64,000 nt of DNA from Akkermansia sp. (GTDB lineage Bacteria; Verrucomicrobiota; Verrucomicrobiia; Verrucomicrobiales; Akkermansiaceae): NCBI GenBank assembly GCA_017517805.1, contig JAFWYD010000008.1, positions 1 through 64,000 of the forward strand, written 5' to 3'. The notes under the pieces were generated by a model, which was not told the DNA's origin, ran no database searches, and saw nothing but the letters and a program-made list of their open reading frames with translations. Position 1 is the stretch's first letter. Every line of letters begins with the position of its first letter. Position numbers and translations under genes: made by a program. Positions 17,303-25,001 of this stretch are shown here, piece after piece.

Positions 17303-17330
17303 ACTATACGCGCGTAGGTGCGTTTGTCAA
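17303..17330 (-). promoter_or_regulatory. pheST promoter
   Basis: TTGACA, 16-bp spacer, TATAGT, 13 nt before the pheS ATG. Confidence 0.75.
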
Positions 17331-17367
17331 GCTTTATGCGACTTACAGCGTGTCAACCGCACTAGTT

Positions 17368-17381
17368 CCCAAATCTTTGGG
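17368..17381. repeat. Palindrome CCCAAATCTTTGGG (copy 2)
   Basis: Identical to 6605-6618. It starts 79 bp upstream of the pheS ATG and 38 bp upstream of its -35 box, nearly the same geometry as at prfA. It also lies 38 bp upstream of the divergent aldo/keto reductase promoter. Confidence 0.55.
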
Positions 17382-17418
17382 CCGCAAGTACTCATTCTGA
17401 ATTTTTAAATTTGCATTC

Positions 17419-17447
17419 TTTACTGTTTATGGGAGATTCGCTATAAT
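17419..17447 (+). promoter_or_regulatory. Aldo/keto reductase promoter (leaderless arrangement)
   Basis: TTTACT, 17-bp spacer, consensus TATAAT, then 7 nt to the ATG at 17455. Confidence 0.75.
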
Positions 17448-17454
17448 AGCGGGC

Positions 17455-18405
17455 ATGAGATACAGAAGATGCGGCCGCAGCGGGGTATTGCTTCCGGAGA
17501 TATCGCTGGGCTTGTGGCACAATTTTGGTCTGGAGGATGATGCGCTGCAGGGCAGGGCAGTTGTTGCCAGGGCGCTGGAGCTGGGGATATGCCATTTTGA
17601 CCTGGCAGACAATTACGGCCCACCCCCGGGAAGTGCCGAAGAGTGTTTTGGCCGGTTGTTGCAGCAGGAGTTTTCGACGCATCGCGATGAGATGTTCATT
17701 GCGACCAAGGCCGGGCATCTGATGTGGGATGGCCCCTATGGTGACTGGGGTAGCCGTAAGCATCTCATTGCCGGGCTGAACCAGAGCCTGCGCCGCCTGC
17801 GGCTGGATTATGTGGATGTGTTCTACCACCACCGCCCGGACCCCGATACTCCGCTGGAGGAAACCATCGAGGCCCTGGTGCAGATTGTGCGGAGCGGCAA
17901 GGCATTATATATCGGCCTTTCGAAATATCCTCCGGCTCTGTTCAACCGGGCATGCTCCATGCTGGCAGAGGCTCGTGTGCCCTGCCTGCTGCACCAGTTC
18001 CGCTACAATCTGCTCGACCGCTCCTGCGAATCCGGTATGCTGCCTGCTGCCCGAGACCAGGGGGCTGGGGCCATCGCCTTTTCTCCCCTTGCCCAGGGGA
18101 TGCTCACGGGTAAGTATCTGAACGCTGGTGCGCTCCCCGCAGACTCCAGGGCTGCGCGCAGCAACTCGGTGTTTCTGAATGCAGATAAGGTGGCGGCAGA
18201 TGCTGAGCGCGTCGCTGCGCTCGATGCCATCGCCCGGGAGGCTGGTATTCCCCTCACCCAGCTTGCCCTTCGCTGGGTCCTGCAGCATAGCGGTATCACC
18301 AGCCTCATCATCGGTGCCAGAACGGTGGCTCAACTGGAAGATTGTGCGGCAGCTGCTGACCAGCCGCCGCTGAGTGATGAGCTGATGAAGGCGCTTTCTG
18401 AGTAA
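17455..18405 (+). CDS. Aldo/keto reductase (YghZ-like)
   Basis: NADPH-dependent oxidoreductase with a TIM-barrel fold, 316 residues. The active-site Asp-Tyr pair lies in FDLADNYGPPPGSAEE (about residues 48-55), with the catalytic Lys in IATKAGHLMWDGPYGDWGS and the His in DVFYHHRPDP. Those blocks resemble the L-glyceraldehyde-3-phosphate reductase (YghZ) branch. Its physiological substrate cannot be read from the sequence. It is monocistronic, with a leaderless-type promoter and a bidirectional terminator. Confidence 0.88.
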   Translation: MRYRRCGRSGVLLPEISLGLWHNFGLEDDALQGRAVVARALELGICHFDLADNYGPPPGSAEECFGRLLQQEFSTHRDEMFIATKAGHLMWDGPYGDWGSRKHLIAGLNQSLRRLRLDYVDVFYHHRPDPDTPLEETIEALVQIVRSGKALYIGLSKYPPALFNRACSMLAEARVPCLLHQFRYNLLDRSCESGMLPAARDQGAGAIAFSPLAQGMLTGKYLNAGALPADSRAARSNSVFLNADKVAADAERVAALDAIAREAGIPLTQLALRWVLQHSGITSLIIGARTVAQLEDCAAAADQPPLSDELMKALSE

Positions 18406-18422
18406 CGCCAGCGCATGGTAAC

Positions 18423-18457
18423 AAAAAAAGGTACACCGTGAAGGTGTACCTTTTTTT
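18423..18457. terminator. Bidirectional terminator
   Basis: GGTACACC/GGTGTACC stem flanked by a run of seven A on the left and seven T on the right. It serves both the aldo/keto reductase (+) and tRNA-Asp (-). Confidence 0.9.
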
Positions 18458-18458
18458 A

Positions 18459-18533
18459 CGAAGCGGACGGGGCTCGAACCCGCGACCTCAGCCGTGACAG
18501 GGCTGCGCTCTAACCAAACTGAGCTACCGCTCC
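18459..18533 (-). tRNA. tRNA-Asp(GTC)
   Basis: On the minus strand the 7-bp acceptor stem is GGAGCGG/CCGCTTC. The anticodon stem CAGCC/GGCTG closes loop CTGTCAC with anticodon GTC, and the T-arm contains GGGTTCGAGCCC. CCA is not encoded. Confidence 0.94.
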
Positions 18534-18575
18534 GTCGGATATACCGATTCGCCGCTTTGCAGCGGGAACGGGCGC

Positions 18576-18604
18576 ATTATACAGACTTTCGCATGCCAAT
18601 GCAA
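18576..18604 (-). promoter_or_regulatory. tRNA-Asp promoter
   Basis: TTGCAT, 17-bp spacer, TATAAT, 42 nt upstream of the tRNA 5' end. Confidence 0.7.
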
Positions 18605-18674
18605 GCCTTTTTTGTGGAAAAATGTAAAAAATGATGATTTTTGGAAAGAAAATCAAAAAAAATCAAATTTTGTC

Positions 18675-18703
18675 TTGACTTCTGCGGGGGTGTGCTATAT
18701 ACT
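18675..18703 (+). promoter_or_regulatory. tRNA-Arg promoter
   Basis: TTGACT, 17-bp spacer, TATACT, 39 nt before the tRNA. The stretch upstream is AT-rich, resembling an UP element. Confidence 0.7.
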
Positions 18704-18742
18704 GCGCTCACCGCAACACTATGCGGCTCCTGAAAAGGAAAA

Positions 18743-18816
18743 GCGCCCGTAGCTCAATTGGATAGAGCATCTGACTACGGATCAGAAGGTTTGAGGTTCG
18801 AATCCTCACGGGCGTG
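18743..18816 (+). tRNA. tRNA-Arg(ACG)
   Basis: Acceptor GCGCCCG/CGGGCGT, anticodon stem TCTGA/TCAGA around loop CTACGGA with anticodon ACG (wobble A expected to be deaminated to inosine), T-arm GAGGTTCGAATCCTC. CCA is not encoded. Confidence 0.94.
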
Positions 18817-18842
18817 TTTCTCACAAGGAAATGAACAAAATG

Positions 18843-18872
18843 CCGGTTCGATTCAACGAAACCGGTTTTTTT
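18843..18872 (+). terminator. Terminator after tRNA-Arg
   Basis: Stem CCGGTT-CG/CG-AACCGG with one bulged base, followed by a seven-T run. Confidence 0.75.
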
Positions 18873-18901
18873 GTCCTCAGATACTTGTAGAGAGAAAACA
18901 T

Positions 18902-19260
18902 GGGGGCGTCCCGGTTTCGACTGAACATTCGAGGCGCCGGCTGCATGTGGAGGTTGATCGGCTGGCCTCCTTAAAAGCCGCTCAAAAGATTAAGTGCCTA
19001 TTCTAAGAACGAATACGCCATGGCTGCGTAATTAACGCGCCTTGCGCCGATTCCCGATGCCTACTAGGGATGACGCGCCTAGCTCAGTAGGCAGGTGCCG
19101 GATGGGGGAACCGCGTCCGGCATGACATCCACAGGTTCCTGGCTTAGGTGAAAGGCTGACGCGGAGCGGATCACCGGCGAGATGCAGCAATCCGCGTCTG
19201 AACATGGAGATGCTTGCGTCAACAGTGTCCAGGACAGGGGTTCAATTCCCCTCGCCTCCA
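18902..19260 (+). ncRNA. ssrA: Transfer-messenger RNA (ssrA)
   Basis: Rescues stalled ribosomes by acting as a tRNA-Ala and then as a short message. The 5' end GGGGGCG pairs with 3' CGCCTCC to form the tRNA-like acceptor, the T-arm GGGGTTCAATTCCCC is visible, and CA of the acceptor end is encoded. The likely tag frame is 18996-19031, encoding AYSKNEYAMAA before TAA, which fits the usual hydrophobic, Ala-Ala-ending proteolysis tag. At about 359 nt it is a normal one-piece tmRNA. Confidence 0.93.
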
Positions 19261-19277
19261 GCGTTAGAATACTGCGG

Positions 19278-19311
19278 AATCCCGCGTAAAGTGATGACTT
19301 TGCGCGGGATT
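19278..19311 (+). terminator. Hairpin after tmRNA
   Basis: A 14-bp stem AATCCCGCGTAAAG/CTTTGCGCGGGATT with one non-Watson-Crick pair, followed by a weak T-rich stretch. Confidence 0.65.
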
Positions 19312-19345
19312 CTTGTCGCATGGGGTTGATTTTATTATTTTAACT

Positions 19346-19374
19346 TTGCAATTTGCATAGTCATGTGGTAAGCT
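19346..19374 (+). promoter_or_regulatory. ABC transporter promoter (leaderless arrangement)
   Basis: TTGCAA, 17-bp spacer, TAAGCT, then 8 nt to the ATG at 19383. Confidence 0.6.
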
Positions 19375-19382
19375 TCACGCGC

Positions 19383-20864
19383 ATGCCCGGTATAGTATAT
19401 AAAAAATGGCTGGTAGTGATGCTGGCGTTCACGGCTCTGTTTCTGACCGCATGTGGTGAGAAACAGGAGGAACGCGGTAAGCTGATTATGGTGACGAACG
19501 CCACGTTCCCCCCGTATGAGTTCTACCAGGGGGACCGCATCGTGGGAATTGATGCCGACATGGTGCGCGAGATTGCCCTCCGCAATAATCTGGAGTTGGT
19601 GATTGAGGATATGTCGTTTGATTCGGTGATTGCTGCCGTGCAGACGGGTAAGGCCGATGTGGCGGCATCTGGTATCACGGTGACGGAGGATCGCAAGAAA
19701 CAGATTGATTTTACGACGAGCTATGTGCAGGCTGACCAGGTGATTATCGTGCGCGATGAGGCGGCGATTGCCGGCCCGGCAGATTTGAAAGGCAGACGCA
19801 TCGGGGTGCAGCACGGCACCACGGGCGATATGTACGTGACCAGCAATATCCAGGAGCCGGAGCGTTTCCAGGACGGAGCGCTGGCGGTGGCTTCGCTGGT
19901 GACGGGGAAGATTGATGCCGTGGTGCTCGACAGCGCCCCGGCAGAGGAGCACGTGGCCCGCAACAAGGGAATCCGGATTCTGCCCGGCGCGCTGGTTTCT
20001 GAGGAGTATGCCATGGCTATCAGCAAGAACCGCCCGGAGCTGCTCGCCATGTTCAACAAGACCATGGCAGAGATGAAGGCCGATGGCACTATGAAGACAA
20101 TCTGGGCCCGCTACCTGGATGAGCACGGCAAGCCGCTGGCGGTGCCTGCTGTGGAATCGGTGGAGAAGGGGCTCTGGCAGCGTATGGCCGAGTCGTTTGA
20201 TGTGAACTTTGTGAAGGATAACCGCTGGCGCTACCTGGTGAATGGCTTCCTGGTGACGATTCAGATTTCGGCCTGCGCGGTGCTTATGGGGCTGGTGATT
20301 GGTTTCCTGGTGGCGGTGGTGCGCAGCGCGCATGACCAGACCGGGCGCTACAAGGTGCTCAATTTCCTGTGCCATATCTACCTGACGGTGGTGCGTGGCA
20401 CGCCGGTGGTGGTGCAGCTGCTCATCATCTACTTTGTGATTTTCGGCTCGGTGGATGTGAGCAAGGTGCTGGTGGCTATCGTGGCCTTCGGTGTGAATAG
20501 CGGTGCCTATGTGGCAGAGATTATCCGCTCTGGTATCATGGCGGTGGATAGCGGGCAGATGGAGGCCGGCCGCAGCCTCGGGCTCAGCTATGGCACCACG
20601 ATGCGTTCGGTGATTCTGCCGCAGGCGTTCAAGAATGTGCTGCCTGCGCTGGGCAATGAGTTCATCGTGCTGCTGAAGGAGACTTCCGTGTGTGGCTACA
20701 TCGCCCTGCAGGACCTCACCAAGGGTGGCGATATCATCCGCAGTCAGACCTACGATGCATTCCTGCCGCTCATTGCCGTGGCGCTTACTTACCTGGTGGT
20801 GGTGGTCTGCCTGAGCCAGCTGATGAAGAAACTTGAAAATTCCCTGAAGAAGAATGAACGCTGA
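19383..20864 (+). CDS. Amino-acid ABC transporter, fused substrate-binding and permease protein
   Basis: A single 493-residue chain carries both the periplasmic binding protein and the membrane permease of a polar amino-acid importer. A lipoprotein-like signal with TALFLTAC is followed by a type 3 solute-binding domain (about residues 30-255; PPYEFYQGDRIVGIDADMV, then GRRIGVQHGTTGD). A His/Glu/Gln/Arg-type permease domain follows (about 275-480), with TVVRGTPVVVQLLIIYF and EAGRSLGLSYGTTMRSVILPQA. The ATG at 19383 is chosen because the longer frame starts within the promoter. The ATPase gene overlaps by 11 bases. The amino acid carried is not evident; glutamine or another polar amino acid is likely. 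Confidence 0.9.
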   Translation: MPGIVYKKWLVVMLAFTALFLTACGEKQEERGKLIMVTNATFPPYEFYQGDRIVGIDADMVREIALRNNLELVIEDMSFDSVIAAVQTGKADVAASGITVTEDRKKQIDFTTSYVQADQVIIVRDEAAIAGPADLKGRRIGVQHGTTGDMYVTSNIQEPERFQDGALAVASLVTGKIDAVVLDSAPAEEHVARNKGIRILPGALVSEEYAMAISKNRPELLAMFNKTMAEMKADGTMKTIWARYLDEHGKPLAVPAVESVEKGLWQRMAESFDVNFVKDNRWRYLVNGFLVTIQISACAVLMGLVIGFLVAVVRSAHDQTGRYKVLNFLCHIYLTVVRGTPVVVQLLIIYFVIFGSVDVSKVLVAIVAFGVNSGAYVAEIIRSGIMAVDSGQMEAGRSLGLSYGTTMRSVILPQAFKNVLPALGNEFIVLLKETSVCGYIALQDLTKGGDIIRSQTYDAFLPLIAVALTYLVVVVCLSQLMKKLENSLKKNER

Positions 20865-21585
20865 GAATATATTGGAGGTGCGTGACCTGGTGAAGGAATT
20901 CGGTGACCACCGGGTGATTGACGGTGTGTCGGTTGGGGTGAAGAAGGGCGAGGTGGTGTTTCTCCTGGGTCCCTCCGGCGCGGGTAAGAGCACGGTCATG
21001 CGCTGCATGAACTTCCTGGAGTCTCCCACCGGTGGCGAGGTGCTCTTCCACGGTACCCCGGTGGATCGCAGCGAGAGTGGCCTGAACCACTACCGCGCCA
21101 AGGTGGGCATGGTGTTCCAGCACTTCAACCTCTTTGCCAACCTGACCATTCTGGACAATATCACCCTGGCACCGGTGAAGTGCGGGCTCATGAGCCGCAC
21201 CGAGGCCGAGACTCAGGCGCTGCACCTGCTGCACCGCATCGGTCTGCGGGATAAGGCAAAGGCATACCCCTCCCAGCTTTCTGGCGGGCAGAAACAGCGC
21301 GTGGCCATTGTGCGCGCCCTGGCGATGAATCCCGAGGTGCTCCTCTTCGATGAGCCGACCTCCGCGCTCGACCCTGAGATGGTGGGGGAGGTGGAAAACC
21401 TCATGCGCGAGCTTGCCAAGGATGGTATGACTATGCTCGTGGTTTCCCACGATACGGATTTCGCCATGGAACTGGCCGACCGTATCGTATTCCTGGCAGA
21501 TGGCAGGCTCGTGGTGGATGCCCCGCCGGCAGTTATCGCTGCCAGCGATAATCCCCGTATCCGCGATTTCTTCTCGCTGCGATAA
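20854..21585 (+). CDS. Amino-acid ABC transporter ATP-binding protein
   Basis: The 243-residue cytoplasmic ATPase energises the preceding fused transporter. Walker A GPSGAGKST lies near residue 42, the Q-loop in VFQHFNLFANLT, the signature LSGGQKQRVAIVRAL near residue 142, Walker B VLLFDEPTSALDPE, and the switch His in VVSHDTDF. Sequence and length fit the GlnQ/HisP polar amino-acid group. Overlap with the preceding gene indicates translational coupling. Confidence 0.93.
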   Translation: MNAENILEVRDLVKEFGDHRVIDGVSVGVKKGEVVFLLGPSGAGKSTVMRCMNFLESPTGGEVLFHGTPVDRSESGLNHYRAKVGMVFQHFNLFANLTILDNITLAPVKCGLMSRTEAETQALHLLHRIGLRDKAKAYPSQLSGGQKQRVAIVRALAMNPEVLLFDEPTSALDPEMVGEVENLMRELAKDGMTMLVVSHDTDFAMELADRIVFLADGRLVVDAPPAVIAASDNPRIRDFFSLR

Positions 21586-21618
21586 ACCGGGGAGCGTGAT
21601 TTACTGATCCGTTTCTCC

Positions 21619-21644
21619 AGACGGCGCTCATCCGGGCACCGTCT
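21619..21644. terminator. Possible terminator between convergent genes
   Basis: Stem AGACGGCGC/GCACCGTCT with one G-T type pair between the ABC ATPase gene and the convergent rlpA-like gene. There is no strong T-run. Confidence 0.4.
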
Positions 21645-21649
21645 CTGTT

Positions 21650-22171
21650 CTATTCCCTGGTGCGTTTGTTGGGCCCATCGCCCACGGAAATGGTTTCAAT
21701 TTCGACCTGGTGCACCCCCCATTCATGCAGACCGATAGCCCGGGCCACCGCGGGACTCAGGTCGATGATGCGGCGGCGGTGGAAGGGGCCGCGGTCGTTG
21801 ACTCGCACGATGCAGCTCTTGCCGGTGGTGATGCTGGTGACCCGCACGGTGCTGGGCAGCGGCAGGGTGCGGTGAGCGGCATACATGGCTCCGTAGTGCA
21901 GTTTCTCACCCAGGGCGCCGATGCTGTTGCCCCCCTCGTAGAGCGAGGCTTCGCCGACTTCCCGGTATTTCAGCGCGGTTTCGATATCCATGGGGCGGTA
22001 GCGCTTGCCTTTGACGGTATACGGACTGCGCTTGAGCCTGGGCTCAGGGCGGCTGTCGGGCTGCGCCGGCGCAGGGGCCGCTGCCGGTTTTTTGCGGGAG
22101 ATACAGCTGCCACCAGGCAGCAGCATTGCAGCAGCCAGCAGCAGAAGCCCAAGTTTAGAAACACCTCTCAC
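21650..22171 (-). CDS. rlpA: RlpA-like double-psi beta-barrel protein
   Basis: Probable envelope protein acting on or binding glycan strands at division sites, as RlpA does elsewhere. It has 173 residues from GTG 22171. The signal peptide ends at PGGSC, suggesting a lipoprotein. The RlpA core shows GEASLYEGGNSIGALGE, AAHRTLPLPSTVRVT and VRVNDRGPFHRRRIIDLS, including the Asp-Arg-Gly-Pro-Phe signature. No C-terminal SPOR domain is present. The GTG is supported by a promoter whose -10 box ends 7 nt upstream. It sits downstream of the dcw cluster. Confidence 0.82.
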   Translation of the reverse strand: MRGVSKLGLLLLAAAMLLPGGSCISRKKPAAAPAPAQPDSRPEPRLKRSPYTVKGKRYRPMDIETALKYREVGEASLYEGGNSIGALGEKLHYGAMYAAHRTLPLPSTVRVTSITTGKSCIVRVNDRGPFHRRRIIDLSPAVARAIGLHEWGVHQVEIETISVGDGPNKRTRE

Positions 22172-22178
22172 TATTCCT

Positions 22179-22207
22179 AGTCTAACACATGTTTCTGCAA
22201 GTGTGAA
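22179..22207 (-). promoter_or_regulatory. rlpA promoter (leaderless GTG)
   Basis: TTCACA, 17-bp spacer, TAGACT, then 7 nt to GTG. Confidence 0.5.
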
Positions 22208-22260
22208 TAAGGAAAAGCGCGAAAATGTGAAAAATTGCAATTTTTATGCATTCCCGGGGC

Positions 22261-22743
22261 TTAATCGGCAGCAATCTGCACGAGGGTGCCGAGGGGGACG
22301 AGTTCAAAGAGGGTTCTGGCATCGCCAGGGGAGAGCCGGATGCAGCCGTGCGAGACGGGAGTGCCGAGCCGGGCTGTATCTGCTGTGCCGTGGATGTAGA
22401 TGTAGCGTGCGCGTGTGTTGGCATTGTGTGCCTCCAGGCCGTGCAGACAGAGGATGCGCGAGAGGATGGCATCTTCCCCGCGAGCCGCGGCAGGATACAC
22501 CCCCACGGGGATGCGCGCTCGGAAGACGGTGTTGAGCGGGGCGTTTTCACCGTGTTTGCTGCAGATGCAGAAGCGCCCCAGCGGGGTGCGTCCGCTGCCT
22601 TCCTCGCTTCCGGTGCCGGTGGCTCCCGTGCTGCATGCGGCGGCGAAAATCACTTCACCCTCGGCTGTGCGCAGTTCCAGCCGCTGCCGGGAGATGGAAA
22701 TGTGGATTCTGCCCGGAGGCGGGAGTTTTTCTTGCCCCGTCAT
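22261..22743 (-). CDS. L,D-transpeptidase (YkuD family)
   Basis: A 160-residue YkuD-domain enzyme that can form 3-3 peptidoglycan cross-links or attach proteins to the wall. The catalytic motif HGTADTARLGTPVSHGCIRLS (His, Ser, His, Gly, Cys, Arg) lies near residues 115-135. There is no clear signal peptide in the chosen frame. Its ATG begins immediately after the murG stop, so it is translated as the last gene of the dcw operon. That physical link between lipid II synthesis and L,D-cross-linking is unusual. Confidence 0.85.
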   Translation of the reverse strand: MTGQEKLPPPGRIHISISRQRLELRTAEGEVIFAAACSTGATGTGSEEGSGRTPLGRFCICSKHGENAPLNTVFRARIPVGVYPAAARGEDAILSRILCLHGLEAHNANTRARYIYIHGTADTARLGTPVSHGCIRLSPGDARTLFELVPLGTLVQIAAD

Positions 22744-23832
22744 TTATTGGTTGAGAATGGTTCTGGCAATGGCTTCGGCGGCATCGGGCCGGGCCAGGCT
22801 GCGCATGGCGGTTTCCATGGCCTCACGGGCGGCGGGATTGAGCACGGTATGGTGCACAAAGTCATGCACTTTGGCGGTGGTGAGCTCAGCCTGCTGGATG
22901 AGGACGGCAGCGCCGCGGGTGGAGAAGGCCAGGGCGTTGTGGGTCTGGTGGTCGTCTGCGGCAAAGGGGAAGGGGACCAGCAGGGTGGCTTTGCCGATGA
23001 TGGAAAGTTCGGTAAGGGTGCTGGCTCCGCTGCGGGCAATGACACCATCGGCCGCGGCATAGGCGGCGGGCATGTCGGAGCAGAAGCCCAGTACGGTGAT
23101 ATTCGGGGCATTGTCTGCCAAGGCTTGCACGCGCTCCTGGTCGCTTCTGCCGGCGATGACGAGGTAGTGCACGCCAGGGTCGGCCTTGGCGGCTTCGATG
23201 AGCATGCTGTTGAGGTTGCGCGCGCCTTGCGAGCCGCCTGTCACCAGGATGACCGGACCTTCTGCCGGGAGTCCCAGGCGGGCGCGGGCTTCACTCCGGC
23301 CGGGCAGGGTGCAGAGCTCATCGCGCACCGGGGTGCCTACGACTTCGCAGATGCTGCCCGGGAAATGCTTTGCGGCCTCCGCCATGCCCAGCAGCACCTT
23401 GGTGCACCAGCGGGCGGTAAGACGGTTGGAGCGCCCTGGCATGGCGTTGGAATCATGCACGTAGGAGCGCAGCCCCATGGCGTGGGCTGCCTTGCAGGGC
23501 GGCAGACTGGTAAAGCCGCCCATGCCGAGCACCACATCGGCCTTTTCCTGCTTCAGGAGCTTTTTGCAGCTCAGGTAGGTGCGGAAGAGTTTCCAGAGGA
23601 AGGCGGGCATGCGCAGCGAGAAGGTGGCAGGTTTGGCAATGGCCTGGATGCTGTGGAACTCGAGGTCTCCATACTTGCTGGAGGCTTCGGCATCGACTTC
23701 TTTGCGCGAGATGAGCAGCACCGGGTGATGCCCCAGTTTGCGGAGTTGCTGGGCGACGGCAATGCCCGGGAACAGGTGGCCGCCGGTGCCACCGCAGGCG
23801 ATGATGACATGGAGGGCTTTCTGCGTATTCAT
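22744..23832 (-). CDS. murG: UDP-GlcNAc:undecaprenyl-pyrophosphoryl-MurNAc-pentapeptide GlcNAc transferase
   Basis: Converts lipid I to lipid II at the inner face of the membrane. The 362-residue GT-B enzyme starts MNTQKALHV, with the GGTGGHLFPGIAVA glycine loop near residue 15, HDSNAMPGRSNR near residue 125, and LVTGGSQGARNLN plus VIARSGASTLTELS in the C-terminal half. The ATG overlaps the ftsW stop (ATGA), showing tight coupling. Confidence 0.95.
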   Translation of the reverse strand: MNTQKALHVIIACGGTGGHLFPGIAVAQQLRKLGHHPVLLISRKEVDAEASSKYGDLEFHSIQAIAKPATFSLRMPAFLWKLFRTYLSCKKLLKQEKADVVLGMGGFTSLPPCKAAHAMGLRSYVHDSNAMPGRSNRLTARWCTKVLLGMAEAAKHFPGSICEVVGTPVRDELCTLPGRSEARARLGLPAEGPVILVTGGSQGARNLNSMLIEAAKADPGVHYLVIAGRSDQERVQALADNAPNITVLGFCSDMPAAYAAADGVIARSGASTLTELSIIGKATLLVPFPFAADDHQTHNALAFSTRGAAVLIQQAELTTAKVHDFVHHTVLNPAAREAMETAMRSLARPDAAEAIARTILNQ

Positions 23833-24980
23833 GGGTTCTGGATTTCTTTGAGGCGGCGGGTGGGCCAGTAGTTCTGCGGGATGGTCGGTGTGTAGCGCTG
23901 GATGCTGGTGAGCAGCCCGATGGATGCAATGGTGAAAACCAGGTTGGTGCCACCACTGCTGATGAAGGGAAGCGGCAGGCCGGTGTTGGGCAGCATGGCG
24001 GTGACCACCATCATGTTGAGCATGGCGGGCCAGAAGATGGTGCAGGAGAGCCCTAGTGCAAAGATGCGCCCGAAGGTATCGTGAGTCTGCACGGCCAGCG
24101 CAAAGCCGGAGATGGTCAGGATTGTGAAGAGAATCAGCACCCCGGCTGAACCGATGAAGCCCCACTCTTCACCGATTTCCGCGTAGATGAAATCGGTATG
24201 GGCGTAGGGCAGGTTGCCGTATTTTTCAATGCCGTTCCCCAGGCCGACTCCCGTGAAGCCTCCACGGGCAAAGGCCAGGATGGCAATCCACTGCTGGCGA
24301 CCCGCTCCCTGGCTGAATGCCCGCGGGTCCTGCCAGGCTTCGATACGCAGCATGCGGTTGGCACTGCCGGTCATCATCACATAGAGCACAATGGCTGCCA
24401 GCAGCATGGCCAGCAGCAGCAACCACCAGCGTGTGCCGGAGACAAACATCACGCAGAAACCCGACATGGCAAGCGCTGCGGCGGTCCCCATGTCTTTTTC
24501 TCCCAGAATGAGCAGTAGCGGAAGCCCGAACAGGAAGGCACCCGGTATCACAAAGCCTTTCCAGAAGGTGCCGGCCATTTCGCGGTAGGTGGTGTACCAG
24601 TTGGCCAGGGTGAGCATGAGGGTAATCTTGGCCAGCTCGCTGGGCTGGAAGGTGAGCAGCCCCAGGTTAATCCAGCGCGCTTCGCCATTGATACGCATGC
24701 CGATGACGGGCAGGTAGCAGCAGATGAGCAGGATCGTGCAGATAATCCAGGCCAGCTTGACAAAGCGGCGCCACAAGTGATAGTCTACGTAGCTCAGAAA
24801 CATGGCTGCGCTCAGCCCCAGCAGGGCAAAGATGCATTGCTTGCCCAGGAAGGTGCTGTACCAGGCGAGTTTCTCCTGCCCCGCCACACAGGGTCCGGTG
24901 CTGGCTACCATCACAATGCCGAGGACGAGCAGCAGGATGAAGCAGACCCAGATACTGATGATGCTGACGCGGGAGGTCAT
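23829..24980 (-). CDS. ftsW: Peptidoglycan glycosyltransferase FtsW (SEDS family)
   Basis: Polymerises lipid II at the septum. The 383-residue protein has about ten transmembrane segments. SEDS family features include a GARWINLGLLTFQPSELAK block near residue 120 and LPFISSGGTNLV near the C terminus. It lies between a LysM protein and murG in the dcw operon. FtsW rather than RodA is chosen from this context. Confidence 0.92.
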   Translation of the reverse strand: MTSRVSIISIWVCFILLLVLGIVMVASTGPCVAGQEKLAWYSTFLGKQCIFALLGLSAAMFLSYVDYHLWRRFVKLAWIICTILLICCYLPVIGMRINGEARWINLGLLTFQPSELAKITLMLTLANWYTTYREMAGTFWKGFVIPGAFLFGLPLLLILGEKDMGTAAALAMSGFCVMFVSGTRWWLLLLAMLLAAIVLYVMMTGSANRMLRIEAWQDPRAFSQGAGRQQWIAILAFARGGFTGVGLGNGIEKYGNLPYAHTDFIYAEIGEEWGFIGSAGVLILFTILTISGFALAVQTHDTFGRIFALGLSCTIFWPAMLNMMVVTAMLPNTGLPLPFISSGGTNLVFTIASIGLLTSIQRYTPTIPQNYWPTRRLKEIQNP

Positions 24981-25001
24981 GGGGCGCGTGTGCCGATGGG
25001 C

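Noticed and set aside
22246..23871. Open frame of about 540 codons antisense to murG and the L,D-transpeptidase gene
   Set aside because: It has the same features as other shadows of GC-rich genes: low-complexity Gly/His/Ala composition and no promoter or ribosome-binding site.
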